A DNA stretch of 64,000 nt from Buxus sempervirens (Eukaryota; Streptophyta; Magnoliopsida; Buxales; Buxaceae): positions 8,173,888-8,237,887 of the forward strand of contig OX387186.1 in the NCBI GenBank assembly GCA_947561395.2. Reading direction: 5' to 3'. Both the position numbers and the translations under genes were made by a program. The notes under the pieces are model-generated. The model worked only from the letters and a program-made list of their open reading frames with translations. It ran no database searches and was not told the origin of the DNA. Below are positions 1 through 10,231 of the stretch, piece after piece. The first letter of the stretch is position 1; the number at the start of each line of letters is the position of its first letter.

Positions 1-20
1 TAGCAAATAAAGTCTACAAG

Positions 21-3000
21 ATGATCATTGACAGCGGCAGTTGTGAGAACATAGTATCTGAAGAGGCTGTCCAGAAATTGCAGTTGAAGACGGATCGCCA
101 TCCTAAGCCATACAGGTTGTCGTGGCTGAATAAAGGCAGTGAGGTAACAGTTGATAGGCGATGCCTTGTGCCTTTTTCAATTGGAAAAAAATATTTTGAT
201 AATGCCTGGTGTGATGTTGTGACTATGGATGCGTGTCATGTACTGTTGGGTCGACCTTGGCAGTACGATCGCAATGTTACCCATGATGGACGGAAGAATA
301 CTTATTCTCTTTACATTAAGGGGAAAAAGGTGGTATTGGCACCTCGGCGGGAAGTACCCCATCCTACACCATTAGGCTATACTACTAACCTGCTTTCTAT
401 GTCCAGGTTTCTAGATGAGATTGAGCATGGAGATGTGGTATATGCCCTGCTACCTTGTGACAACAGTGCAGTGGCCATAAACTCTGACTTACCAGCAGAA
501 GTCCAGCAGTTGCTAGCAGAGTATGCTGACCTAATGCCAGAGGATCTTCCTCCTGGGCTGCCGCCTTTGAGGGATATCCAGCACCAGATTGACCTTGTTC
601 CAGGGTCAAGTTTGCCTAACCGACCAGCATACCGCCTCAGTCCCAAGGAAGCTGAAGAATTGCAACGACATGTGGAGGAGCTGTTGGAAAGGGGCTACAT
701 TTGTGAGAGTATGAGCCCATGTGCAGTTCCTGCTTTACTTGTACCAAAGAAGGATGGCTCTTGGCGCATGTGTGTGGACAGTCGAGCCATCAACAGGATT
801 ACTATGAAGTATCGGTTTCCGATTCCTCACCTGGATGACATGCTGGATCAGTTGTCCGGGTCTAAGGTCTTTTCAAAAATTGACCTTAAGAGCGGTTACC
901 ACCAGATCAGAATAAGGCCAGGGGATGAATGGAAGACAGCGTTTAAGACACAACATGGGTTGTATGAGTGGATGGTCATGCCGTTTAGGCTATCCAATGC
1001 ACCCAGCACCTTCATAAGATTCATGCACCAGATTTTGCGGCCTCTTATGGGGAAGTTCGTTGTGGTTTACTTCGACGATATCCTCATTTATAGTCAGACA
1101 TGGGCCTCACACTTTGATCATCTTCGTGCTGTGTTTGAGATACTGAAAACGGAACGCCTATTTGTCAATTCCAAGAAATGTTCTTTTTTTCACCAAGTCT
1201 GTCACTTTTCTTGGTTTTGTGGTGTCTACTGATGGTGTTCATGCAGATCAATCCAAGATAAATGCCATTATAGAGTGGCCCAGACCGAAGACCTTACATG
1301 ATGTTAGAAGCTTTCATGGCTTGGCATCCTTCTACAGACGGTTCATCAGAGATTTTAGTGCTCTGATTTCTCCTATCACAGAGTGCCTCAAGGGACGAGA
1401 CTTCAAGTGGTCAGAGGAGGCAGAAACCAGCTTTCAGTTGGTCAAGCAGAAGATGACCGAAGCACCAGTTTTGGCACTTCCAGACTTTGACAAGATGTTT
1501 GAGGTAAACTGTAATGCATCTGGCATTGGCATTGGTGGTGTTTTGAGTCAGACAGGACGTCCGGTTGCCTTTTTCAGTGAAAAGCTCTCAGGTTCAAAGA
1601 AAAACTATTCCACCTACGATCTGGAGCTCTATGCCATAATTTAGTCCTTGAAGCATTGGCATCACTACTTGGTACAGAAGGAGTTCATCCTGTTTACTGA
1701 CCATGAGGCACTGAAGTACATCAATGGGCAACCCAAGTTGAGTAGACGGCATGCCAAGTGGGTGGCATACTTGCAGGAGTTCACCTTCATGCTGAGACAC
1801 CAATCAGGAAGTCTGAACCGCGTTGCTAATGCCTTGAGTCGTCGGACCGTACTTCTCACTACCATGAGTAACAGAGTTACAGGCTTTGAGGTTTTTACAG
1901 ATATGTATGCAGCAGATCACTCTTTTGGAAATATAATTTAGGAGGTAACTAATGGTCTCCACCATGATTTTATTTTGCATAATGGATATCTGTTTCGTGG
2001 ATTACAGTTGTGTATTCCAGATTGTTCCCTGAGGCAGCAGATTATAAGTGAACTTCACAATGAGGGTCACTTTGGCAGAGATAAGACATTGGCCCTTATT
2101 TCCTCAGATTTTTATTGGCCCAAAGTGAGTAGTAATGTGGCTCATTTTGTGGATCGTTGTTATGTGTGCCAACGGTCTAAGGGAGTTCTCACCAACGCGA
2201 GTTTGTACACCCCCTTGCCTGTTCCTAAAGCCCCTTGGTTCGATGTCAGCATGGACTTTGTGTTAGGCTTACCCCGCACCCAACGAGCCTCGGATTCTAT
2301 CTTTGTTGTGGTTGATAGATTTTCCAAGATGGCCCATTTTGTAGCCTGCAGGAAGACTGTGGATGCTGCCCGGATTGCCCATCTCTACTTCAAGGATATT
2401 GTGCGCTTGCATGGTGTTCCTCGATCCATCACATCAGATCAAGACACCAAGTTCATCAGTCAATTCTGGAAGAGCTTGTGGGAGAAACTGGGAACACGGT
2501 TAAATTTTATCAGTGCATACCACCCCCAGACGAATGGTCAAACAGAAGTAGTGAACCGGAGTTTGGGCAACCTTCTGAGGTGTTTGGCAGGAACTAAGCC
2601 GAAGCAGTGGGATTTGGCATTACCTCAGGCAGAATTTGCCTATAACAGGTCAAAAAATAGAACCACAGGCTTAAGCCCATTTGAGATTGTCTATGGTCAG
2701 AACCCATCTGGGGTGTTGGACTTAGCCCCTATTCCACGAGTAGGACGTTTCAGTCCTAAAGCAGATGAGATGGCAGCGCATCTTCGGGGTATTCATGAGC
2801 AAGTGAAACTGGCCATTCAGGAGAACAATACCAAGTATAAGACTCGGGCTGATAGTCATCGTCGTCAGGTACTTTTTGATGTTGGTGATTTTGTTTGGGC
2901 AGTATTAACTCGTGATCGTTTTCCTGTTGGTGAGTATAATAAGCTTAAGGACCGGAAGATTGGACCTTGTGAGGTACTGCAGAAGATCAATGATAATGCT

Positions 3001-3234
3001 TACAGGTTGCGCCTTCCCAGTCACTTGAAGACTTCTGATGTCTTCAATGTGAAGCACCTAAGTCCTTATTTTGTGGATTCGGATGACATTACTCTGAACT
3101 CGATGACGAGTTCTTTCCAACCTGGGGCGACTGATGCAGGGGGATCCGACACAGAAGATGCTGAGCTATCAGATTGCACATTGATGGCGCTGGAATACCA
3201 TGAGTTGGCAGATCATCGCAAAGGTAGGAGGTGA
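21..3234 (+). pseudogene. Ty3/gypsy Pol polyprotein (PR-RT-RH-IN), broken
   Basis: Seen in order: a retropepsin-like active site (MIIDSGS, near 21-41); an RT with VVYFDDILIYS near 1060-1090; RNase H to about 1850; an integrase with an H-H-C-C finger (HNEGHFG...CYVC near 2055-2175) and D-D-E core (MDFV, SDQD, QTEVVNR); and a terminal GPY/F-like segment (RKIGPCEV). No chromodomain is visible. Breaks: an extra base in the T-run near 1184-1190 shifts the frame, and in-frame TAG codons lie at 1642-1644 and 1939-1941. In RNase H the usual DASG acidic residue reads N (NCNASG), and the usual ADALSRR reads ANALSRR. The protein would have copied and integrated the element; this copy is dead. Confidence 0.93.
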
Positions 3235-3775
3235 TCATGGTATCTTTCTAATTGGGACAGTTTTGAGTGTGTTTTAGTATTTTGGCCATAACTTTGGCTA
3301 CGGTTATCAGAATCGCACATATGACCCCAATTCGGAAAGATATCTTCGGCGCACACGCCATGCTACATGGACTGAAGTCGATGTGCACCTTTCTCGACCT
3401 CAAATTCCGCTGTTTTCCCCTCCGAATTGCTATTCTTAGTTATTTGTTGCTATTTTTGGTAATACTTCGTTTGTCAATTAGTAAGTGATTTTAAACCCGA
3501 TTTGGACTAGATTTTTCATAGGTTGCTTATTTTATTCTATATTTTATTTAGGCATGCCTTAAGGGATTTTACCGTTTTTAGTAACTTTCCAGTATAGACG
3601 ATTTCTGGCTATAAAGTCCGGCTTGTGGACTGATTTTAGGGGACTTGATTAATTGATATTGAATTGAACCTCAGAGACGTTTTTCTCTGTGTTTTGGGCA
3701 AGCTACTTGTGTTCTTCCCTGTTTATCATCTATTCGAACTAGCCTACAGAATAATCTCTATTCAGTTTGGCGTCA
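3232..3775 (+). repeat. 3' LTR of the Ty3/gypsy element
   Basis: It begins TGATCATGG directly after the purine tract, overlapping the pol stop codon, and ends near GGCGTCA. The boundaries come from comparison with the minus-strand relative at 11795-12338, which has the same length (544 bp) and closely similar sequence throughout, including the segment ATTTTGGCCATAA and the 3' segment ATTCGAACTAGCCT. The exact 3' end is uncertain by a few bases because the two copies diverge there. Confidence 0.75.
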
Positions 3776-5307
3776 CCAAGTCAACTAAATTAAACACTTG
3801 TTTCTATAATCAATTCAATGAAAAATTCCAATTTGGAGATCTTGGTGTCTACGTTCATTTAGCTTTCTCATTATAATTCATGGAGGATACGGTCCCTATG
3901 TAAACCCCTAGAAGAGTTTTCTGAATGTATTACCTTAGACCAGAAAATCCTCAATTAAGAAATTAAAATATTAATTCACTAAATAAATCTATCACAAGTC
4001 TTGCAATCATGTTTACAAATTTTCCCAAACTTTAGTATTTTTGATCAAAAATTCCACGTACATTTATATTTCCTTCATCGTAGACTTCCATATTTATATT
4101 TTTTTAACAGGAAATGTTACTAAGTGAAATTTCCCTCAAAATTTTATCTAAAACTTCCCAGATACAGTGTTATTAAATTTCTCTCGGAATCAAAGTCAAA
4201 AGCAAATGCTACGAGAATCAATTGGATGTGATGAAATGCCTTTTTTGCTTTGGATTGAAGAACTTTCAGTAAATCTTCAGACTGCTTTTTCATGATACAA
4301 ATCTTCCATTCTAGTACTCAATTCAAACAAATCAAGCACCTGACAATGAGATGAGTATTCTCAAACAATTCTAAAAATTTCATAAACATTCTTTTATATT
4401 GATTTCTTTGGTCAGGAACACAAAATCACTGATCCAACTCATTCCATCTATTTTGAAAATGCAACAATCTCTGAAAACCCCCCATAGTTGAGGACGTAAC
4501 TTCATTTTTTTGCAAGCCAAACCAAATATGACCTTATCAACAACATTTTTCCTCTCTCTGTGGCCATGTAAAACATTAAATTTAAGTTTAATAATGGCAA
4601 GTCATTACAAAAATTGATATCTCAAATCCAACTGGATGGTTTAGTATCAATAAAGTACCTCAATAACACCAAAAGACCAAAATTTAGTCAGTGCATTCTC
4701 TCCGAATCAATCAGAAGCTTCGTTTCAGAAAACCATCCCGACATGAAAAATAACAGCAACTGCTTCTCACGTTCAATTATCAAAACTATAAAGTTCCACC
4801 TTTTTTTCCCCATTTTTTGGGGCTTTACAACAACACTCAAGGGCCGTGTTTGGCACCTGTCTTGGCTACCAAACTTCTAATGCAGATTCATAAATAGAAG
4901 AAAATTTAGATCAAATTCCGAGATCTTCAAATTATAACAACTTTTACATACTCAATCTCATCAATTCCTTTTCACACACTCCAAAACACCTTTTATAAAC
5001 TAACGAAACCTCAAACCTAGGTTTCACATAAATCACTCAACACCTCATCAACATCCTATAGTTTGTGATCCTAATATTTTAGAAATACAATGAAACTGAA
5101 TCCTTTCAGTGTTATTGCTTAAATAAACCTCCAAATATTAGTCGAAACAGAAGATCAAAACAAACAACCGTTTCCAAACACTTTTTCCAGCAAAATTCTA
5201 TCCGCCAAATTAACATAGGCGTACAAGAGGTAGAAATCTAAGAGAAAACAAAGAGATCAATCACAAAACGCTCAACCAAATGGGAAAGGAGAATACACGT
5301 AACTCAC
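3776..5307. other. AT-rich noncoding stretch, no gene recognised
   Basis: Long ORFs and recognisable protein motifs are absent on both strands. If the orphan first exon at 5308-5338 is real, this would be its intron, since the minus strand reads like a T-rich plant intron after a GTGAGTTAC donor. No matching downstream exon was found before the retrotransposon. Confidence 0.4.
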
Positions 5308-5338
5308 CACCACCAGATCCGAACACCCGAGACTCCAT
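5308..5338 (-). CDS. Possible first coding exon of an interrupted gene
   Basis: On the minus strand an ATG at 5338 opens MESRVFGSGG and runs into a good donor (GGTG|GTGAGTTAC) at 5308/5307. It is preceded by a plausible leader and a TATA-like GTATAAC near 5490. Only ten codons are visible. No second exon is recognisable between here and the retrotransposon at 1-3775, so the gene, if real, may have been cut off by the insertion or have a long intron. The family is unknown, and chance is a fair alternative. Confidence 0.22.
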
Positions 5339-6599
5339 TTCCACCTTCCAATCGCAACATCCGCGTCTCACTTCCGTGCTACACCCACTTGCATGTCCAA
5401 ATCGAAACTCAGCAAAGAAAGAGAGCGTTCAAGACGAGGAGATGCAAGGTGAGAGAGCCTTTATGGGGAGAGAGGGGTTTCCACGGGGATGTTATACAGT
5501 GTGAAATGAATTTCAGACTTCCTGGTGAGACGCACCTGAGTTAGAACCCTGGTGCATCAAGTTTCAGTCCAAACACATTTGCCTAACGTTTTCCTCATAA
5601 AGAACAGAAAACGTTGGAAACTTTTATAGACGGTCTGGATTACTTTTACTTTTAATGCGGGCCCACCATGGAGGGATGAAGTAAGGACAAGTCTATTGAC
5701 CACGAAGTCAGTGCTGCTCCGAAGCCATGTCTCACCAGGTTAAACTAAACCTGGTGAGGCAGACCGGAAAAGGACCTGGGAAAGTGAAGGCTTTTTGTGA
5801 TCGATACTCAGGCCTGTCATGTGCTTTGAGCGCGAGAGATGAAAGTGAAAGGACGGGGCTTTGCCCTTTCTCCAACAACAGCTGTCTTAAGGGGTGGCTC
5901 ACCGACATCCACGCCCTCTTCAGCGTGAACTCTCTTTCTTTTTCTCTCACCAACGGATTAAAAGTTTAAAACCACAAGAAGAAGAGGGTTATGAAATATT
6001 TTCTGTGATTAAAAGCTTTTGGAATAAAGATGAGTTCTACAGTATTCTTTACTTGAATTTGCAGATTCAGCATGTGGGTATCTTTAATGGGGTTGGTTTT
6101 GATTGTTTCTTTGATGCAATGGGAGGTTGGGAACATAAATTGAGCTAATAAGGAGGCATTTGATTGGATTTTATAACACTGAATAAGGAAAAACAAAAAG
6201 AGAAACTGTAAGGATAAGAAAAGTGGTTAGGTGTGGTGACTCTTGGATCACTTGGTGATCTTTGATGGGGCTGTTTGTGGAAATGTGAGTGAGATGTGGA
6301 GCAAAAGGTTGTTGGTACTTTTGCCATCAAGCACCTTAGTGGGTTTCCCACAATTAAATGGAGTCTATTAAGCTAGGTTTGTTTGGCAGTTTGTGGTGTG
6401 TGTAATTTATAGATTCTATGACATGAAATTGGCTAAGATGCAAAAGAATAAGTTTTTCTGAAGTGATATTTATCTGCTTATGGACTTTATGACTGCTGTT
6501 TCACCCAAACTTGAATATTCCAGGACAATCCGTTCATGGCAGCAGAATGGGTTTTGGCAACTCGAACCTGACCTTAGAAGAGTTTGGTTTGTACCAAAC
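5339..6599. other. No gene recognised; small palindrome at 5731-5758
   Basis: Several short ORFs overlap on both strands without recognisable motifs. A near-perfect hairpin (CTCACCAGGTT, 6-base loop, AACCTGGTGAG) lies at 5731-5758. I see no other structure. Confidence 0.4.
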
Positions 6600-6872
6600 C
6601 CTAATCTCTCCCCCCTACCCCTATCGGGTTAGTATTGGGGTGGGCTACGAGTTGACCTGACTATTCTATAAATTGCGCAAAAAAAAATTTTTTTAATGTT
6701 TCTATATAAAAAATAATATATTTAAGCATAAAATATGTATATATTATATGTGATATATATTAAAAATAATATTTTAGTAAATTAGGGTCTCGATCAAGGC
6801 GATGTGGACTAAACTCTAATCCAATTTATCTCATAGCAAACCCTAACCATTAGGGGAAGGGTAGGGTGCGGT
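6600..6872 (+). repeat. AT-rich dispersed repeat, copy 1
   Basis: C- and G-rich ends (CCCCTACCCCTATCGGG; GGGGAAGGGTAGGGTGCGG) enclose an A/T core. The core shares blocks such as AAATAATAT, TTTAAG and AAAATATGTAT, in the same order, with the reverse complement of 8638-8962, so the two are diverged copies of one family in opposite orientation. The ends resemble a non-autonomous inverted-repeat element. Confidence 0.65.
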
Positions 6873-6879
6873 AGATCCT

Positions 6880-6900
6880 GCAGCATCTATGGGATGCTGC
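6880..6900. repeat. Short palindrome GCAGCATC/GATGCTGC
   Basis: Perfect 8-bp arms around a short spacer, immediately next to the larger hairpin that follows. Confidence 0.6.
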
Positions 6901-6902
6901 AA

Positions 6903-7017
6903 CATGGAACATCCTACGGTTGCGGGACATTTCACATTTCCCAATGTGAAACGTCGATTCAATTGACATTTCACATTGGAAAACGTGAAATGTCAAGCAA
7001 CCGTGGGATGCTCCATG
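6903..7017. repeat. Foldback hairpin, arms about 53 bp
   Basis: CATGGAACATCCTACGG at the left end pairs with the reverse complement of CCGTGGGATGCTCCATG at the right end. Inside, GACATTTCACATT... pairs with ...AATGTGAAATGTC with few mismatches and a loop of a few bases. It is probably a minimal inverted-repeat transposon or a foldback relic. Confidence 0.75.
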
Positions 7018-7430
7018 TGGCAGGTCTGCAGTAGCTTAACTACGTCAGACGATTTCCTCCCCATTTAAGGTGCCCCACTGGCATTTTTGTTGTTGTTGTT
7101 AATTAGACAAATCCATGATTATTACACATCTTGTCTGAGGGCTATGTCTCTTCACAAAAACAAGGTTAAATGAAAACTACAATTGTTCTCATGTCTTGTC
7201 TAATCCACACACAAAAAAACATAAAACCACCTTTTAAGGTATGTTTATATTATGCTAATTCCTTGTTCCTCCAAGTAAGACTAGGGACTAGGGACTTTAA
7301 TTATGACTATAAATTTATATATCATAGGAAAGGCGTCACTTTTACAAGCATGGGCTTGGGCAAGGCACAATGCAAGGCCCATAGAAAACAAATACGGCCC
7401 TAGCATATCCATGACAGTGATGACACGTGC
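7018..7430. other. No gene recognised
   Basis: Unique-looking noncoding DNA with a short TTG microsatellite near 7088. No protein motif or repeat could be assigned. Confidence 0.4.
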
Positions 7431-7696
7431 TGTAACGCTCTAGATCCAGTCCTAGAAAGATATTATTCGCTTTGGGCCCAATGGGTCATCGCGGATTTGT
7501 TCTCAAGGGATAACACAAGAAAACTTCCCAGTGGTCACCCATCATAACACTGATCTCACCCAAGCACGCTTAACTTGAGAATTCTAAAGGGATTTAGTCC
7601 TTGTTAGGCCTTAAAAAAGCCTTTTGCTAAGTAGAGGATCACAAGACTACTTATAGCACGTTCCCATACCCTTCCCGAGCAATGTGGGATCACAAC
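7431..7696 (-). mobile_element. Cassandra-type TRIM solo LTR
   Basis: Read on the minus strand it runs from about TGTGATCCCACATTG to GCGTTACA and carries an internal 5S rRNA-like segment, the hallmark of Cassandra terminal-repeat retrotransposons in miniature. No primer-binding site follows the 3' end and no second LTR is nearby, so it looks like a solo LTR. A clean target duplication is not evident, and the 5' end is uncertain by a few bases. Confidence 0.8.
7509..7602 (-). ncRNA. 5S rRNA-like region inside the Cassandra LTR
   Basis: The minus strand reads AAGTTAAGCGTGCTTGGG, then GATGGGTGACC and CTGGGAAGTT. These match the plant 5S rRNA region that holds the internal RNA polymerase III promoter (A box, intermediate element, C box). 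The 5' part of 5S is diverged. In Cassandra this segment can be transcribed by Pol III; here that is inference. It is not a genuine 5S gene. Confidence 0.8.
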
Positions 7697-7859
7697 CATA
7701 TGTACATCTTCGCCTGGTAGCTCATCACTGTGGTAGCTCACCCAGGTCTCTCACCCCACCCACATCACAGCCGCTTACTCAAATAGCCAGGAAGTCACAC
7801 ATGTACATGACAAAAAATTATGAAAAATAAATAAAACATGTCATGCTTTTGTTAGTTTT

Positions 7860-8190
7860 AGGCTAATTGTTGCACTTAAAAGCTTAAGCTGATAGATGAA
7901 GATGTAATTATATATATAAGAGGACTCGAATACAATGTCTTAACACTCTCTTACACGAGAACATACATAAGGAAGACAAACATAAGGAACACACACGCTG
8001 GATGCAAACAAATGCCAAGTCAGCTTGTTCCAAGGAATCGAATACAAAACCTTCTGCTTTGATACCATATTAAACAATTGTTGCACCTAAAAGCTTAAGT
8101 TAATAGGTAGAGGTGGAACCATGCATATCAAAGTTAATAGGTAAAAGTGGAAGTATGCATATCAAAGGCCCAAATACGATTTTTCAACAC
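7860..8190 (-). mobile_element. Small non-autonomous retroelement remnant with PBS
   Basis: On the minus strand an initiator-Met tRNA-type primer-binding site (TGGTATCAAAGC, 8056-8067) follows a segment ending CTTAAGCTTTTAGGTGCAAC. A second copy of that segment (AGCTTAAGCTTTTAAGTGCA) lies near 7870-7900. LTR-like repeats flanking a very short internal region suggest a TRIM/SMART-like element. The boundaries are approximate. Confidence 0.45.
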
Positions 8191-8637
8191 TAATTGTGAA
8201 GTGCGTTACTCAAAAGTTTTTATTCTCATCATTTCATGAAAAGTAGGCCCTCTGAAGTCCTAATTTGATTACTATGTATGGTTCAAAATTTTGAGATTTA
8301 TGCATGCCGCATGCGTCTCTTTTCTTCAAAGATCACTTTAAAAATCAAACTTGGAATCTTGGCTTTGCCGAAAACCCGGGGAGCGACTTAATTGGACATG
8401 CATAATGTGCCCAAGCCCACACAAATACTAGGCTGGGCAGGCCATTCGCCCAATTACCACCTTCTTGGTGAGAAGGTGGCCGAAGAAATGCCTCCTTTTT
8501 GGACGAAATTGTCTCTAATGCGAGTATGTGATCAAACCGTTAAAAGGCTTTTTCTAATACACATGGCATGATCTTGTGGATGCGCCAAATAAAAGTGCAG
8601 ATAAGGGCTCCACAGGATCTCAATTAATCTATTTCTA
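8191..8637. other. No gene recognised
   Basis: Noncoding DNA between two repeats. No motif was found on either strand. Confidence 0.4.
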
Positions 8638-8962
8638 GGGATGGCGATAGGGTGGGTTAAATAGGTAACTTACCCTGCCCCGTCCCTAACCATGGTTAAG
8701 GATTAGGAACGGGTTCGGGTTAATTAGTTCAATTCACCCCTGACCCAAGCTTAATTTATTAAATATTATTATTATATATTTAAAATATTATTTTCATATA
8801 TATCCTACATAAAAATACATATTTTACTTAAATATATATTATTTAAAACACTCATTTTTTTAATTTTATAGAGTAACCGGGTCAACCCCCAACCAGCTCC
8901 TTTACCAACCCAATAGTGCGGGGTTGGAGTTTTCAAAACCCCGACCCGACCAGTTTCCATCA
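8638..8962 (-). repeat. AT-rich dispersed repeat, copy 2
   Basis: It starts GGGATGGCGATAGGGTGGG and ends CCCGACCCGACCAGTTTCC around an A/T core. It matches 6600-6872 in reverse orientation, sharing GTTGACC(C/T)G and the ordered AT blocks. The G-rich start and C-rich end form imperfect terminal inverted repeats. Confidence 0.65.
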
Positions 8963-9960
8963 TTAACTATATTATAGTAACATTTTGTGAAATTGAAAAG
9001 TCATTCTTCCGAAAAGATCATGGAAATTCAATATTCCTGAACCGATTTACAATTTAACCACTAATGAATTTTTGGTCTTCAACAGGTTCCTGTGCCACGA
9101 TGTAAATGCGGCTGCAGGTTACGTACCATGTGAGCTCTTTTACATTTACGGAGACTGCAATGTTTTCTACATTTTTTTTTGGGTAATACTGCAATGTTTT
9201 CTACATCCCACTACCTTTTAGACAACAAGGAAATGAGTGGCAGAGAGGCTTGTTGGTTAAAAACAGAAGAAAAAACTACTTCCGATAAAAACAAAAAATC
9301 GAGTTACCAGAAAAACCACGGAATTTCGGATATAATGATCCTGGCCAGTGGCTACGCCATTTATGCATAGACATTCTCTCAAGAAGAAGACGAATGGTGC
9401 GTCAACCTAGCCGTTAGATCAGAGCACTTTTTACCTGAAATTCCAAATCGAATGGATATATGCATGATATAATCTATATTATTTATAAAGCCAACTCTCA
9501 TTATTCGAGTCTGAAATTTGCAATTGAAAATATCCCCGGCTAATACTTCTATTTATCTATAGTGCATATAATGAGAATAGGCCCTTGGGAATCGTGCCAA
9601 ACAAAATATGCAGCTTTTCAAAATAGCCATTGTACACTATTGAAAATTTTATTAATAGAAGGGTAGAACGGTCAAAACCATCCCAACTTTTACAAAAATT
9701 AACAATCAATTTTGTAATTGTTCCCTCCAACATTGTTTCCCTCCGTCCCTTCTTCTACACATGTGCAGTACTGCACGTGCACCCCTTCTAATATATATAT
9801 ATATAGCAATCAGTCTTTTCTCTCGACTCACCACAAAGCTACAAACCTTAAACTCTCAATCCTCATAGCTCCATATCATTCGTGACGTGGCTGCTTACAT
9901 GAAGTAGACTAATTAAGGAAGAAAGGCGACTGTAAACGGCAGCCATAAATGCTAAGACCA
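8963..9960. other. No gene recognised
   Basis: Noncoding, with a short TA microsatellite near 9792-9804. The ORF at 9179-9370 is low-complexity and shows no domain. Confidence 0.4.
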
Positions 9961-10084
9961 TTGGTCTTCCTAAAACGGAAGAAAGGAAGTGGTAGAAGCT
10001 ATGGCCGTTGGTTTTCTAGACGTTGGCCTTCCTAAAATGGAAGAATGGAAGTGGCAGAAACTATGGCCGTTGGTCTTCTAGATT
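9961..10084. repeat. 62-bp tandem duplication
   Basis: Two copies of TTGG(T/C)CTTCCTAAAA(C/T)GGAAG... start at 9961 and 10023 with only a few differences. They lie beside the LTR/PBS junction of the minus-strand chromovirus, so they may belong to its untranslated internal region. Confidence 0.8.
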
Positions 10085-10217
10085 GTTTCCTTATATCATT
10101 CGTTCTGAAAGTTTTGAGAGTTTCACTTTGCAAAAGATTGGTTTATCGAAAGGTTGATATCCAAAATTGGTTCTACAAGATTGGAATTCTACAAAATAAA
10201 GATATTGACCCATATAG

Positions 10218-10231
10218 CTTTGATACCACTT
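10218..10231 (-). other. Primer-binding site next to the long LTR
   Basis: The minus strand reads AG then TGGTATCAAAGC directly after the LTR end GAGGCGTGACA. This resembles the initiator-Met tRNA primer site used by plant LTR elements, with one change from the common TGGTATCAGAGC. It places an internal region after an LTR that also follows a pol end. Confidence 0.7.

Larger units (their letters stand above)
1..3775 (+). mobile_element. Ty3/gypsy LTR retrotransposon, 3' portion, inactive
   Basis: The window opens inside an LTR retrotransposon. Protease, reverse transcriptase, RNase H and integrase follow in Ty3/gypsy order and end just before a purine-rich tract (AGGTAGGAGG) and the 3' LTR. 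The gag region and 5' LTR lie outside the window, so the target duplication cannot be seen. The coding frame is broken by one frameshift and two in-frame stops, so this copy cannot be autonomous. A related, shorter copy in opposite orientation sits at 11795-12540. Confidence 0.93.

Noticed and set aside
7509-7602. Genuine 5S rRNA gene
   Set aside because: Only part of 5S is conserved and it sits inside LTR-type sequence with Cassandra ends, so it is a retroelement component.
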